Assembly (NCBI RefSeq): GCF_026339875.1
Contig: NZ_JAPEPZ010000001.1
Coordinates: 7,192,001 to 7,256,000, forward strand
DNA length: 64,000 bases
Reading direction: 5' to 3'
Origin: Streptomyces sp. NBC_01571
GTDB lineage: Bacteria; Actinomycetota; Actinomycetes; Streptomycetales; Streptomycetaceae
In this document: piece by piece, positions 1 through 7,910 of the stretch
How the letters are laid out: each line of letters begins with the position of its first letter
How positions within the stretch are numbered: position 1 is the stretch's first letter
The notes under the pieces: generated by a model
Seen by the model: only the letters and a program-made list of their open reading frames with translations
The model's database searches: none
What the model was told of the DNA's origin: nothing
Program-made: the position numbers and the translations under genes

Positions 1-1
1 G

Positions 2-784
2 CGGATGAACCGGGCCGAGCAGCCGAACGTCGCCAAGTACCTGGACCCGCTGCTGAGTTCACCGGCCTTCGACCCCGGTCGCAGGTCCACCGTGCCGTGG
101 CAGTCGGGGATCACCGGCATCGCGTACAACCGCCGCAAGGTCGGCCGCGACATCAGGCACGTCTCCGACCTGTGGGCCGGCGACCTGAAGGGCCGGGTCA
201 CCCTGCTCTCCGGTCTGGACGAGGCGTTCGCGCTGCTCATGCAGGGCAACGGTGTCGACATCACCCGGTGGACCGCCGGCGACTTCCACCGGATCTGCGA
301 CCAGGTCGAGAGGCACGTCCACAGCGGCCAGATCCGGCGCTTCACCGGCAACGACTACACCAAGGACCTCGTCAGCGGGGACGTACTGGCCTGCCAGGCG
401 TACTCGGGCGACGTGATCCAGCTCCAGGCCGACAACCCGGACATCCGTTTCGTCGTCCCCGAGGAGGGCGCCGAACTGTGGTCCGACTCGCTGATGATCC
501 CCAACCTGGCGCACCACAAGGCCAACGCGGAGAAGCTCGTCGACTACTACTACCAGCCGGAGGTGGCCGCGGAACTGGCCTCCTGGGTCAACTACGTCTG
601 CCCGGTCCCGGCCGCCCAGGACGTCCTCGCCTCCTCCGGCGACAAGGACACCGCCGCCCTCGCCGAGAACCCGCTGATCTTCCCCAACGCCACCATGCGC
701 AAGCGGCTCGCCATCGCCCGCGACATCACGTCCACCGAACGCACGGAGTTCGCGAAGCGCTGGAACGCGATCGCGGGGCTGTGA
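2..784 (+). CDS. Polyamine-type ABC transporter substrate-binding protein, 3' part only
   Basis: The reading frame is open at the left edge, so the N-terminus, including any lipoprotein signal, lies outside the window. The visible 260 residues are the C-terminal two thirds of a PotD-like periplasmic-fold binding protein (spermidine/putrescine family). It is clearly a paralogue of the complete PotD at 11325: both share the stretch QIRRFTGNDYT, a D-x-IQLQAD segment, the H-K-x-NAEkLxDYYY motif and the NPLIxP motif near the end. It would capture a polyamine or related cation outside the membrane for an ABC importer. Its own permease genes are not visible downstream, so it is either the last gene of an operon to the left or a second receptor for the PotABC complex. 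Ligand identity is inferred from family only. Confidence 0.85.
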   Translation, partial: RMNRAEQPNVAKYLDPLLSSPAFDPGRRSTVPWQSGITGIAYNRRKVGRDIRHVSDLWAGDLKGRVTLLSGLDEAFALLMQGNGVDITRWTAGDFHRICDQVERHVHSGQIRRFTGNDYTKDLVSGDVLACQAYSGDVIQLQADNPDIRFVVPEEGAELWSDSLMIPNLAHHKANAEKLVDYYYQPEVAAELASWVNYVCPVPAAQDVLASSGDKDTAALAENPLIFPNATMRKRLAIARDITSTERTEFAKRWNAIAGL

Positions 785-804
785 CGCCGCCCGGTGAGGC
801 TTTC

Positions 805-1980
805 TCACTGACCGACGGTGAGGAACAGAGCTCCGACCAGAACTGACAGGAGGATCTCGTAGCCGAGGACGATGCAGGCCAGGACCAGCACTCCCTTCTG
901 CCACGGACGCGGTCCGCGGTAGGGAAGGAGCGGTGGCTGGTCCGGGGGTTGGAGCGCCGCTTCGGCCGGGGTCGTGCCGATCTCCGCGTGGGTGCGCCAC
1001 CAGTGACGTAGCGTTTGGATCTTGGCTTCGAACTCCGAGTCCCAGAGCACGCGTCCGACACGCGGTACGGGCAATGGCGTTCGGCGACCGCCCGCTTCGA
1101 GGACGACCGGCCTGCGCCCGCCGCGGTGGCGCTCGACGGCGATCCCCTGAATCTCGTCCCAGGGAACGGTTCGGGGCCGCAGCCCTCGTATGACCAGGTG
1201 GTCGGCGGTGAGGGTGACGCCCCTGCCGAAGCTCAGGAAGCCCGCGCCCAGCAGCAGCGAGATCGCGACGAGTGCGCCGAGCATGCGGCCGAGGAGCGTC
1301 GGGTGATCAGCGTCGGGCCCCACGGCGAAACCCGCCATCACCGCCTCAGCCGCAAGCCAGCCGAGCAGCAGGGCCGTGGGCACCGACCGGCTTGGCGCGG
1401 GTCGCATGCCCAGACGCTCGGCCGGCCGGCCGTAGGTATGCCCCCAGGCGCCGAATTCACCGGCTGTGTCCGCGGCTTGGGCCGCGCCGCCGTTGGCAAC
1501 CCACCAGCTGCGGATCGTCGCGACCTTGTCGTCGAACCGGCGGTCGCGGGACAGGAAACCGGAGCTGGGCATTCGTAGCGGGGTGCGGCGTCCGTCCGTC
1601 TCGTAGAGGACCACCCGCCGACCGCCGGTGACCGGTTCGACCGCGACCTCGGCCACGTCGGTCCACGGGATGGTCCGGCGGCGCAGGTTGTGGACGACGA
1701 CCGCCTCAGGGGTCAGGGTCACCCCGACGTAGTGGCTCAGCACCCACAGTTCGAGCATGACCAAGAACACCGGCACCATGGCCAGGACCCGCGAATCGAA
1801 CGGCAGGCCGGTCAGCCCGGACCGGTGGTGCGCCCACAACAAGGGGTTCGACAACTGCGTCAGCACGACGACGCCGAGGATCAGGCCCAGTGGCAGGGAC
1901 TGCTGCCACGAAGCCCGATAGCGGACTCGATCGACCATTCCCGACAATTCCGCTCCGCCACCGCGGGCTTCCTGGTTCAC
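805..1980 (-). CDS. Membrane protein with two tandem PH-like domains
   Basis: 391 residues from a GTG start preceded by GGGGTGGA; an ATG 14 codons in (at 1938) is an alternative. The protein is an internal duplication: each half has two hydrophobic helices (about residues 30-90 and 200-250) followed by a matching cytoplasmic block. The blocks read LT-x-x-x-V-x-x-L-R-R-T-IPW in the first copy and LT-x-x-x-LVIRGLRPRTVPW in the second, each ending in a WW-containing tail after an R-x-TPL segment. This resembles bacterial PH-domain (YdbS/DUF304-like) membrane proteins. A third hydrophobic segment closes the C-terminus. Function is unknown; a role in membrane-associated scaffolding is only an inference. 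The 3' end faces the binding-protein gene at 784 with a 20-bp gap. Confidence 0.7.
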   Translation of the reverse strand: MNQEARGGGAELSGMVDRVRYRASWQQSLPLGLILGVVVLTQLSNPLLWAHHRSGLTGLPFDSRVLAMVPVFLVMLELWVLSHYVGVTLTPEAVVVHNLRRRTIPWTDVAEVAVEPVTGGRRVVLYETDGRRTPLRMPSSGFLSRDRRFDDKVATIRSWWVANGGAAQAADTAGEFGAWGHTYGRPAERLGMRPAPSRSVPTALLLGWLAAEAVMAGFAVGPDADHPTLLGRMLGALVAISLLLGAGFLSFGRGVTLTADHLVIRGLRPRTVPWDEIQGIAVERHRGGRRPVVLEAGGRRTPLPVPRVGRVLWDSEFEAKIQTLRHWWRTHAEIGTTPAEAALQPPDQPPLLPYRGPRPWQKGVLVLACIVLGYEILLSVLVGALFLTVGQ

Positions 1981-2110
1981 AGATGTTCCACCCCTGTCGC
2001 ACGAACAACGCGGGGCATCATCCCTGGCCAGGAGTGTTCGCGCAATGGTTTTCGGCGGCCCCGGTCCGACAGGGCGACTGGCAGGGTCCCGGCACCTCGG
2101 TGCGGGAAAT

Positions 2111-3064
2111 CTACCCGGACGTATCGGTGCTCTGCCCCTGGTTGACGACCCCGAAGGGAATGTGGACGCTCGGGGTCGTCTGGGAGGTTCCTTTGAGGTG
2201 GATCTCCTGGTCGTCGAAGAAGATATGGGGCCTCAGCACATCCATGATCGAACTCTTGTCGATGCCGCCGAGAAAGAATGCGTCATTGACGGTCACTCCC
2301 CATTTGTTCAAACTCATTATGGCGCGCTCATGTGCTGGTGCGTTGCGTGCGGTGACGATGGAGACGTGAACGCGGATCGTGTAGTCCTCGTTCTCCCTGC
2401 GGCGTTCCTCCTCTCTCCGCTGCAACTTGTTGATCTCGCGCAGGAAGTCCCGCAGGGGGCCCGCATCGTGGGGGGTGGCCACGTTCATGGTCTCGTGGGC
2501 GCGGAATCTCTCTATGCCGTCCTGCCGGAAGACGCGCTCCGATTCGTCGCCGGCGAGAACGCCGTCGAAGTCGAAGGCGATCCGGAGATCCCTGTCCTCC
2601 GGATCGTCGGCGACGGCGGAGCCGAGGACCCGGCCGGCGGGCAGCCCCGCGGCCACCGCCTCCCGGACGTCGTTCTCGTCCGCGGACAGGAACAGTGACA
2701 TGTGCAGGGCCCGCACGAACTTGTACGGTGCCCGGCCCTGCATGAATATGGCGCGGCTTATCGGCAGGCCATGTGACTTGATGGACCGCATGACACGAAG
2801 ACCCGTGTCGGGGTCGTTGCGGGACAGGATGATCACCTCGACCAGAGGGTCGTCCTCCGGATTCAAGTCGTTCAGCGACAGGATGCGGCGAATGAAAGAG
2901 AAGGCGACACCGGGTCGGAGAGTGTTGTCGAGATGGGCTCGCTGATAGGTGCGATAGCCTTCCTCGCCTTCCTTCCGGAACACCCCGTCGGACTCCGCGA
3001 GGTCGAAGAGTGCGCTCGAGGCTATTCCGATGACCAGCCGGTTTTCGAGGCTATAGGGCGGCAT
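2111..3064 (-). CDS. Cytosolic 5'-nucleotidase family protein
   Basis: 317 residues. I chose the ATG at 3064 because AAGGGA lies seven bases upstream and homology begins at once (ENRLVIGI, S-S-A-LFDL); the frame stays open for 149 more codons upstream, but that part is low-complexity. The sequence matches the 5'-nucleotidase family that includes vertebrate NT5C1A: the S-x-ALFDL block at 16-22, the HAD-type nucleophile motif DFDGV at 165-169, a central V-S-IVTAR segment and the late FFDD-Q motif. It should dephosphorylate nucleoside monophosphates (AMP/IMP-like) in the cytoplasm. It stands alone, with 494 bp upstream to the next gene. Substrate preference cannot be read from sequence. Confidence 0.85.
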   Translation of the reverse strand: MPPYSLENRLVIGIASSALFDLAESDGVFRKEGEEGYRTYQRAHLDNTLRPGVAFSFIRRILSLNDLNPEDDPLVEVIILSRNDPDTGLRVMRSIKSHGLPISRAIFMQGRAPYKFVRALHMSLFLSADENDVREAVAAGLPAGRVLGSAVADDPEDRDLRIAFDFDGVLAGDESERVFRQDGIERFRAHETMNVATPHDAGPLRDFLREINKLQRREEERRRENEDYTIRVHVSIVTARNAPAHERAIMSLNKWGVTVNDAFFLGGIDKSSIMDVLRPHIFFDDQEIHLKGTSQTTPSVHIPFGVVNQGQSTDTSG

Positions 3065-3558
3065 GGCGAATTCCCTTACGTGCCGGAAGGATGTGCGGGG
3101 GCGTCCTGTTGTGCGCTTTCCGTGCGTGCTCCTTCGGCCTTGCGGCGCGCCCGCTCCGGCGGGGCGACCGAAGGGGCGATCGAAGGGGCGACCGACCGGA
3201 TCCGCGCGGTGCGGCGGGTGCCGGTCCGTCGACGACCGGTGCGGAGACTCGCACGCTCGGTCCACCCACACCGACACGGAAAGCGAATCCCATGCCCACC
3301 CCTTTCCCCGGGGGCACAGTGTGGCACCGGCCGACGCTTCGAGGGCAGGTGCGCCGGGCCGCGACCCCGGCTGGGCCGGTCTCGTCACGACCACGGTCCC
3401 GCGGGCGAATCGGAGCCGTCGGAGCCGGCCGCACCCCGGCCCCCGACGGCTTTGCCCGTTCTTTACAACCCGGTCCGCCGCTGTGTCGTCTCTCCGCCCG
3501 ATCCACCACACAGCCCCCCGGGTGACCGGGCGGGCGGTCCGAGGAAAGAGAGCGATTC
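3065..3558. other. 494-bp intergenic region with a 12-bp triple repeat
   Basis: The region separates the divergent nucleotidase gene and sortase-substrate gene. It has open frames on both strands, but they are proline/arginine-rich, lack homology and have no good ribosome binding site. Three head-to-tail 12-bp units (GGGGCGACCGAA and variants) lie at 3161-3196. GAGGAAAGAGAG just before 3559 is the binding site for the next gene. I see no convincing -10/-35 pair. Confidence 0.5.
3161..3196. repeat. 12-bp tandem repeat, 3 units
   Basis: Three consecutive units: GGGGCGACCGAA, GGGGCGATCGAA, GGGGCGACCGAC. They differ at one or two positions. They lie in the non-coding interval upstream of the nucleotidase start. 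Confidence 0.85.
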
Positions 3559-3927
3559 ATGCGCCGAACAGTCCTGAGCGCCGTGGCCCTCGCGTGCCTG
3601 GCCGTGCCGGTGGGCACGGTGTCCGCGTTCGCCGACGGGGCGAGCCCGAGCACCCGCCCCAGCGCCACCACCGCCCCGGCCCCCAGCGCCGAACCCAGCA
3701 GGGCGCCGGGCGGCGACGCCCAGGCCCCGAGTCCCGTACCGAGCCGGGCGTCGACGCCGGGCCAGGTCGCCGTCGTACCGAACGGCGCGCCCGACACCGG
3801 TGTGGCGCCGACGTCCACGGGGTCCGGATCGCAGGGCACGCTGATCGGCGGGGGCGCCGCCGCGGTGCTCGTCGGCGGGGGCGCGGCGGTCCTCCTCGTA
3901 CGCCGCCGGCGGGCGACCGGGGCATGA
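3559..3927 (+). CDS. Small secreted cell-wall-anchored protein (sortase substrate)
   Basis: 122 residues. An N-terminal signal peptide (R-R, hydrophobic 7-20, cleavage near SAFA at 22-25) is followed by a Pro/Ser/Ala/Thr-rich spacer. The C-terminus has a sortase-type sorting signal: APDTG at 77-81, a short linker, a Gly/Ala/Val membrane segment at about 94-114 and the tail RRRR. The motif departs from both LPXTG and the LAXTG common in actinobacteria, because the first residue is not leucine. A good Shine-Dalgarno (GAGGAAAGAGAG) precedes the ATG. Its stop overlaps the ATG of the following sortase by four bases, so the two are translationally coupled, which supports an enzyme-substrate pair. 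The exposed part is tiny and probably acts as a stalk or adhesin-like decoration. Confidence 0.75.
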   Translation: MRRTVLSAVALACLAVPVGTVSAFADGASPSTRPSATTAPAPSAEPSRAPGGDAQAPSPVPSRASTPGQVAVVPNGAPDTGVAPTSTGSGSQGTLIGGGAAAVLVGGGAAVLLVRRRRATGA

Positions 3928-4550
3928 CCCCACCCTCCAGGCGCGCCTTCGCCACCGCTGCGCTGGCCTCGCTGCTCGTGAGCTGCGGTGGCCACCCGGC
4001 GGACCGGACCACGACGACCCCGCGCCGGGGAACCACGCCACCGCCCACGCCACCGCCGTCACGGCACTCCGCGAACGCGGCGCGTGCCCTGCGGCGTTCG
4101 GTCCCGGTCAGGTTGCGGATCCCGGCCATCGAGGTCGACACCCCGCTCATCCGGCTGGGGCTGACCCCGGGCGGCGGTGTGGAGGTGCCTCCGGTCACGG
4201 CAGACGACCGGGCGGGCTGGTACCAGTTCTCGCCGACGCCGGGTCAGACCGGTCCGTCGGTGATCCTCGGTCACGTCACGGTCGGCGCCTACGGGGACGG
4301 GGTCTTCCGGCACCTCGGCCGGTTGCGCCGGGGCGACCGTGTCGAGGCGCGTCTGGAGAACGGCACGACGGCGGTGTTCACCGTCGACTCCGTACGCACG
4401 GTCGCCAAGGCGGAGTTCCCGGCGGACGCGGTCTACGGGGACGTGGACCGTCCGGAGCTGCGGCTCATCACCTGCGGCGGTCGGCGCACCGGTGACGGCT
4501 ATCTCGACAACGTGATCGCCTTCGCCACGCTGAGCTCCGCGAGCCGCTGA
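3924..4550 (+). CDS. Class F-type sortase with lipoprotein signal
   Basis: 208 residues starting at an ATG inside the ATGA overlap with the preceding gene. The N-terminus carries a lipobox (LLVSC, Cys21) rather than the usual uncleaved anchor, then a Pro/Thr-rich linker to about 58. The sortase beta-barrel follows: P-x-R-IPAI at 63-69, the catalytic His117 in LGHVTV, Cys184 in LITCGG and a closing YLDNVIAFA block. This Y-x-DNV ending is typical of the actinobacterial class F group; which arginine completes the triad is unclear (R187/R188 or one earlier). It should cleave the sorting signal of the upstream protein and transfer it to the cell wall. Membrane attachment by lipidation is an inference from the lipobox. 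Confidence 0.85.
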   Translation: MTPPSRRAFATAALASLLVSCGGHPADRTTTTPRRGTTPPPTPPPSRHSANAARALRRSVPVRLRIPAIEVDTPLIRLGLTPGGGVEVPPVTADDRAGWYQFSPTPGQTGPSVILGHVTVGAYGDGVFRHLGRLRRGDRVEARLENGTTAVFTVDSVRTVAKAEFPADAVYGDVDRPELRLITCGGRRTGDGYLDNVIAFATLSSASR

Positions 4551-4625
4551 CCCGCGGGGTCCCACGGGCCGCCCCGACCTGTCGGGACCCGTCGGGACCA
4601 CCGGCCGTCGGCCGGGACCGCCCGT

Positions 4626-4679
4626 CACCGCCACGGCGACGGACACCGCCACGGCGGCGGACACCGCCACGGCGGCCGA
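4626..4679. repeat. 18-bp tandem repeat, 3 units
   Basis: Three adjacent units of the form CACCGCCACGGCGRCGGA lie in the non-coding stretch after the sortase. They differ only at the middle purine and the last bases. Confidence 0.85.
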
Positions 4680-4705
4680 GACACCGCCCCTGCCCCCCCG
4701 CCGCC

Positions 4706-4749
4706 AGGATCCCGGGCCGCTGGACCTTGTGCCGACGGCCCGGGATCCT
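4706..4749 (+). terminator. Perfect 14-bp stem-loop after the sortase gene
   Basis: AGGATCCCGGGCCG at 4706-4719 pairs exactly with CGGCCCGGGATCCT at 4736-4749 across a 16-base loop. There is no T-run, which is common for terminators in these genomes. It closes the sortase operon before the sigma factor gene at 4782. Confidence 0.7.
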
Positions 4750-4781
4750 TCCCCACGAGTGACTTACGACCATGGAGAGCG

Positions 4782-5273
4782 TTGAAACGGACCCGCGAGA
4801 AGGCCGCGTCCGAGCTGTTCGCCGCCCTCTATCCGCGCCTCGCCGGCTGGTGCCGCCGTCTGGTCGACGACGACGAGACGGCCCACGAGATCGCCTCGGA
4901 GGCGTTCACCCGGCTCTGGGCCCGCTGGACATCGGTGGCGGAGCCCCGCGGATTCCTCTACGTCACCGCGGCCAACCTCGTCCGGGACCACTGGCGCAAG
5001 CTCGAACGCGAACGCAGGGCCGTGCACCGTGCCACCGCGGAGGCCGCCGTGCGCCCGCCGATCGAACAGGCCGATCCCTCGGTACGGCTGCTGGTGCAGT
5101 CGCTGCCCGAACGACTGCGCGTCCCGATCCTGCTGCACTACTACGCTGACATGCCGATCCGCGAGGTGTCCGTGCTGACCGGGCGCAAGGAAGGAACCAT
5201 CAAGGCCGATCTCCACGCGGCCCGAGAACTGCTCCGCGCCCATCTGAGGAGAAGCCTTGATCACACGCCCTGA
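4782..5273 (+). CDS. ECF-family RNA polymerase sigma factor
   Basis: 163 residues from a TTG start; GGAG lies four bases upstream, and the nearby ATG at 4772 is out of frame. Region 2 is recognisable at about 8-75: L-Y-P-R-L-A-G-W, then E-I-A-S-E-AFTRLW, then N-L-V-R-D-H-W-R-K. Region 4 follows at about 105-155, with the helix-turn-helix around IREVSVLTGRKEGTIKADLH. There is no extra C-terminal domain, so this is a minimal ECF factor. It would direct RNA polymerase to a small set of promoters, probably in response to an envelope signal. The next gene overlaps it by 17 bp and encodes a membrane protein, the usual place for an anti-sigma factor, but that protein lacks a recognisable zinc-binding anti-sigma motif. 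Confidence 0.85.
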   Translation: MKRTREKAASELFAALYPRLAGWCRRLVDDDETAHEIASEAFTRLWARWTSVAEPRGFLYVTAANLVRDHWRKLERERRAVHRATAEAAVRPPIEQADPSVRLLVQSLPERLRVPILLHYYADMPIREVSVLTGRKEGTIKADLHAARELLRAHLRRSLDHTP

Positions 5274-5760
5274 TGACGGTCCGGACTTCGAACCCGACGA
5301 CCCCCTCGCGGTCATCCTGCGGCCCTCGTCCGACTACCTCGGCCCGCCCGCCGGCCGCTATGCGGCGATCCGCCGCGGTGCGGCCCGCCGCAGACTGCTG
5401 CGCGCCGCGGCCGGGGCCGGCCTGACCTGTGCCGTCGCCGCCCTCGTCGCGCTGCCCCTCCGCATGGCGGCCCCCGACACCCCCGTGTCCCCGACCGTCC
5501 CCCTCGCCCCGCCGCCCGCGAGCAGTCCGCCGCCCCGGAGCACTCCGCCGGCCGAGCCCGGCCCGTCGGCGTCACCGAGCTCCGTCACGCCCCGCCCCGG
5601 CGGGAGGACCCGGACCCGCATCCCCAGCGCCCAGACCGGCCGGCCCACCAGCGGCCGCGCGCCGTCCACGACGCCCCGCCCGACCCTCTCCCCGCCCTCC
5701 GCCATACCGACACCCGACCCCGGCCAGACCGTCACCACGAGGGGCGGCACACGGCCGTAA
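5257..5760 (+). CDS. Proline-rich single-pass membrane protein, possible sigma partner
   Basis: 167 residues from a TTG start with GAGGAGAAG a few bases upstream, overlapping the end of the sigma factor gene by 17 bp, so the two are co-translated. Residues 1-45 are cytoplasmic and charged (several Asp, then R-R-G-A-A-R-R-R), one hydrophobic segment spans about 48-68, and the outer part is a Pro/Ser/Thr-rich stalk with no fold I recognise. Position and topology fit an anti-sigma factor or a regulator of the adjacent ECF sigma factor. The H-x3-C-x2-C anti-sigma motif is absent, so the role remains an inference. It is too short to be an enzyme. Confidence 0.6.
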   Translation: MITRPDDGPDFEPDDPLAVILRPSSDYLGPPAGRYAAIRRGAARRRLLRAAAGAGLTCAVAALVALPLRMAAPDTPVSPTVPLAPPPASSPPPRSTPPAEPGPSASPSSVTPRPGGRTRTRIPSAQTGRPTSGRAPSTTPRPTLSPPSAIPTPDPGQTVTTRGGTRP

Positions 5761-5893
5761 CCCACAATCGGCCCGTCGTGCCTCGCCGGCCCGCCTCACA
5801 TCGGCAGGCGCGGGAACCCCCGGTGCCGGTGTCGGTGCGGATGCCGATGGCGGCGGCGCATCCCGTTGATCCGGTGCGGGAGCCGACGGCGGC

Positions 5894-6616
5894 TCAGCCC
5901 CGGTCGGCCCGGCCCTCGCGCAGCGCGGACAGCGTGTCGACACGGTTCGTGGTGATCGAGTCGACGCCGAGGTCGAGCAGCCGCCGCATGGAGCGCCGGG
6001 TGTCCGGGGTCCACACGGACAGCAGATGACCGCCGTGGTGGACCCGGGCGGCGAGGTCCCGGTCGACCAGCGTGAAGCGGTAGTTGAGCCAGCGCGGCCG
6101 TACGGCGTCGAGCAGGGCCGGGCGCGGCGGCGCGAGCGTCGTCCAGGTCAGTGCGATCTCCGCGGCGGGGTCGGCGGCGCGCACCGCCAGCATGGCCGGA
6201 GCGCCCGCGCAGTAGTACACCCGCTCCTCGGCCCGGCACGAGCGGACGACGTCGACGATCCGGCGGACGACCCGGGCGTCGGGGCCGCCCGGCAGGTCGA
6301 TCATGACGCGGCCGTCACCGGTCGCCGCGAGGGCCGCTTCCAGCGTCGGCACCCCGCCGGCGGTGAGGCGGCTCACCCCGTCCGCGGAGAGCGTCCGCAG
6401 GGGCCGGTCCACTTCCCACAGCCGCTTCAGTGTCTCGTCGTGCAGCAGCACGGGGACGCCGTCGCGGCTGAGCCGTACGTCGATCTCCACGGCGTCCGCG
6501 CCCTGTTGGAGCGCGGAACGCAGCGAGTCGATCGTGTTCTCACGGACGCGATAGGGGTCGCCGCGATGGGCGACGGCGGTCACGGTGTGCATGGGCCCAT
6601 TGTGCAGTGAGCCCAT
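5894..6616 (-). CDS. Glycerophosphodiester phosphodiesterase
   Basis: 240 residues. The GDPD TIM-barrel is plain: AHRGDP with the catalytic HR pair near the N-terminus, then ENT, then E-I-D-V-R-L-S-RDGVPVLLHDE, and the closing T-N-R-V-DTL near the end. It hydrolyses glycerophosphodiesters such as glycerophosphoglycerol to glycerol 3-phosphate and an alcohol. There is no signal peptide, so it should act in the cytoplasm. The start is uncertain: the ATG at 6616 gives a short leader, while the ATG at 6592 begins right before the conserved core. The gene is read in the same direction as the deaminase gene to its right (stop at 6710), 93 bp away. Confidence 0.88.
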   Translation of the reverse strand: MGSLHNGPMHTVTAVAHRGDPYRVRENTIDSLRSALQQGADAVEIDVRLSRDGVPVLLHDETLKRLWEVDRPLRTLSADGVSRLTAGGVPTLEAALAATGDGRVMIDLPGGPDARVVRRIVDVVRSCRAEERVYYCAGAPAMLAVRAADPAAEIALTWTTLAPPRPALLDAVRPRWLNYRFTLVDRDLAARVHHGGHLLSVWTPDTRRSMRRLLDLGVDSITTNRVDTLSALREGRADRG

Positions 6617-6709
6617 GACGCGGTGGACCTGATCGTGCGACGGTCCCGGTCGGCGAGTGGGTCCGAGGTGGAGCCGGGACGGGACCGTGGGTGTCCGTGG
6701 TGCGGTGGG

Positions 6710-7759
6710 TCAGGGCGCGAGCCACGTCGAGGCGTAGGTGTCGATCTCCTCGGCGAGCCTGGTCTTCCCGGCCGGGTCGAGGAAGGACGCCTCGACGGCG
6801 TTCTTGGCGAGCGCGGCGAGACCGAGTTCGTCGAGGTCGAGGAGGCGGGCGGCGACCGCGTACTCGTTGTTGAGGTCGGTGCCGAACATCGGCGGGTCGT
6901 CGGAGTTGATGGTGACGAGGACCCCGGCCCGGGTGAACTCCTTGATGGGGTGCTCATCGAGCGTACGGACCGCGCGGGTGGCGATGTTGGAGGTCGGGCA
7001 GACCTCCAGGGCGATGCGGTGCTCGGCGAGGTGCGCGAGCAGCTTCGGGTCCTGGGCGGAGCTCGTGCCGTGACCGATGCGCTCGGCCCGCAGGTCGTTG
7101 AGCGCGTCCCACACGGTTTCCGGCCCGGTCGTCTCACCGGCGTGCGGAACCGACCGCAGTCCGGCGGCGAGGGCCCGGTCGAAGTACGGCTTGAACTGCG
7201 GCCGCGGTACGCCGATCTCGGGTCCGCCGAGCCCGAACGAGACGAGCCCTTCGGGCCGCACCCGGTCCTCGGTCGCGAGCCGCACCGTCTCCTCGGCCGC
7301 ATCCAGGCCGGCTTCGCCGGGAATGTCGAAGCACCAGCGCAGAACGACCCCGAACTCGGCCTCGGCGGCCTTGCGGGCGTCCTCGATCGCCTCCATGAAG
7401 GAGAGTTCGTCGATGCCGCGGCGGGTGGAGGAGTAAGGGGTGATGGTCAGTTCGGCGTAGCGGACCTGCTGCCGGGCCATGTCCCGCGCGACCTCGTAGG
7501 TCAGCAGCCGGACGTCCTCGGGGGTGCGGACGAGGTCGACGACGGACAGGTACACGTCGATGAAGTGCGCGAAGTCCGTGAACGTGAAGTAGTCCGCGAG
7601 TGCTTCCGGGTCGGTCGGCACCCGGGAGTCGGGGTGACGGGCGGCGAGGGCGGAGACGATGCGCGGCGAGGCGGATCCGACGTGGTGCACATGCAGTTCG
7701 GCCTTGGGCAGTCCGGCGATGAAGGCGTGCAGATCACGGGCGTCGCGGTGATCGGTCAA
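6710..7759 (-). CDS. Adenosine deaminase-family protein, probable aminodeoxyfutalosine deaminase
   Basis: 349 residues from a TTG start at 7759, chosen because GGAGGGA lies just upstream and the next ATG in frame is 23 codons further out. The metal-dependent deaminase fold is clear: metal ligands HVH at 23-25 in the variant motif HVHHVGS (most adenosine deaminases have HxHLxG), H-A-G-E-T-T-G, E-R-I-GHGTSS, C-P-T-S-N and NSDDPP. By position and sequence it looks like the orthologue of the S. coelicolor protein SCO5662, which I recall as converting aminodeoxyfutalosine to futalosine in menaquinone biosynthesis. If so, it supplies the alternative futalosine pathway and not purine salvage. The other menaquinone genes are not in this window, so adenosine deamination cannot be excluded. 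Confidence 0.8.
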   Translation of the reverse strand: MTDHRDARDLHAFIAGLPKAELHVHHVGSASPRIVSALAARHPDSRVPTDPEALADYFTFTDFAHFIDVYLSVVDLVRTPEDVRLLTYEVARDMARQQVRYAELTITPYSSTRRGIDELSFMEAIEDARKAAEAEFGVVLRWCFDIPGEAGLDAAEETVRLATEDRVRPEGLVSFGLGGPEIGVPRPQFKPYFDRALAAGLRSVPHAGETTGPETVWDALNDLRAERIGHGTSSAQDPKLLAHLAEHRIALEVCPTSNIATRAVRTLDEHPIKEFTRAGVLVTINSDDPPMFGTDLNNEYAVAARLLDLDELGLAALAKNAVEASFLDPAGKTRLAEEIDTYASTWLAP

Positions 7760-7910
7760 GGGGTCCCTCCCCGGGAACGGCGTCCCCGGAGCATGGTCGG
7801 GGGACGCGGGTGATCGGCTGATCGATGACTCGGGGATCATCGTAGGCGGCGGCCCGCGCGGTGTGGGCCCGGGCCCGTAGCATGACGGAACGCACGAAAG
7901 AGGGGGACCC

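Noticed and set aside
3065..3511. An N-terminal extension of 149 codons for the 5'-nucleotidase.
   Set aside because: The extension is Arg/Pro-rich and unlike the family, while the ATG at 3064 has a good ribosome binding site and starts at the conserved region.
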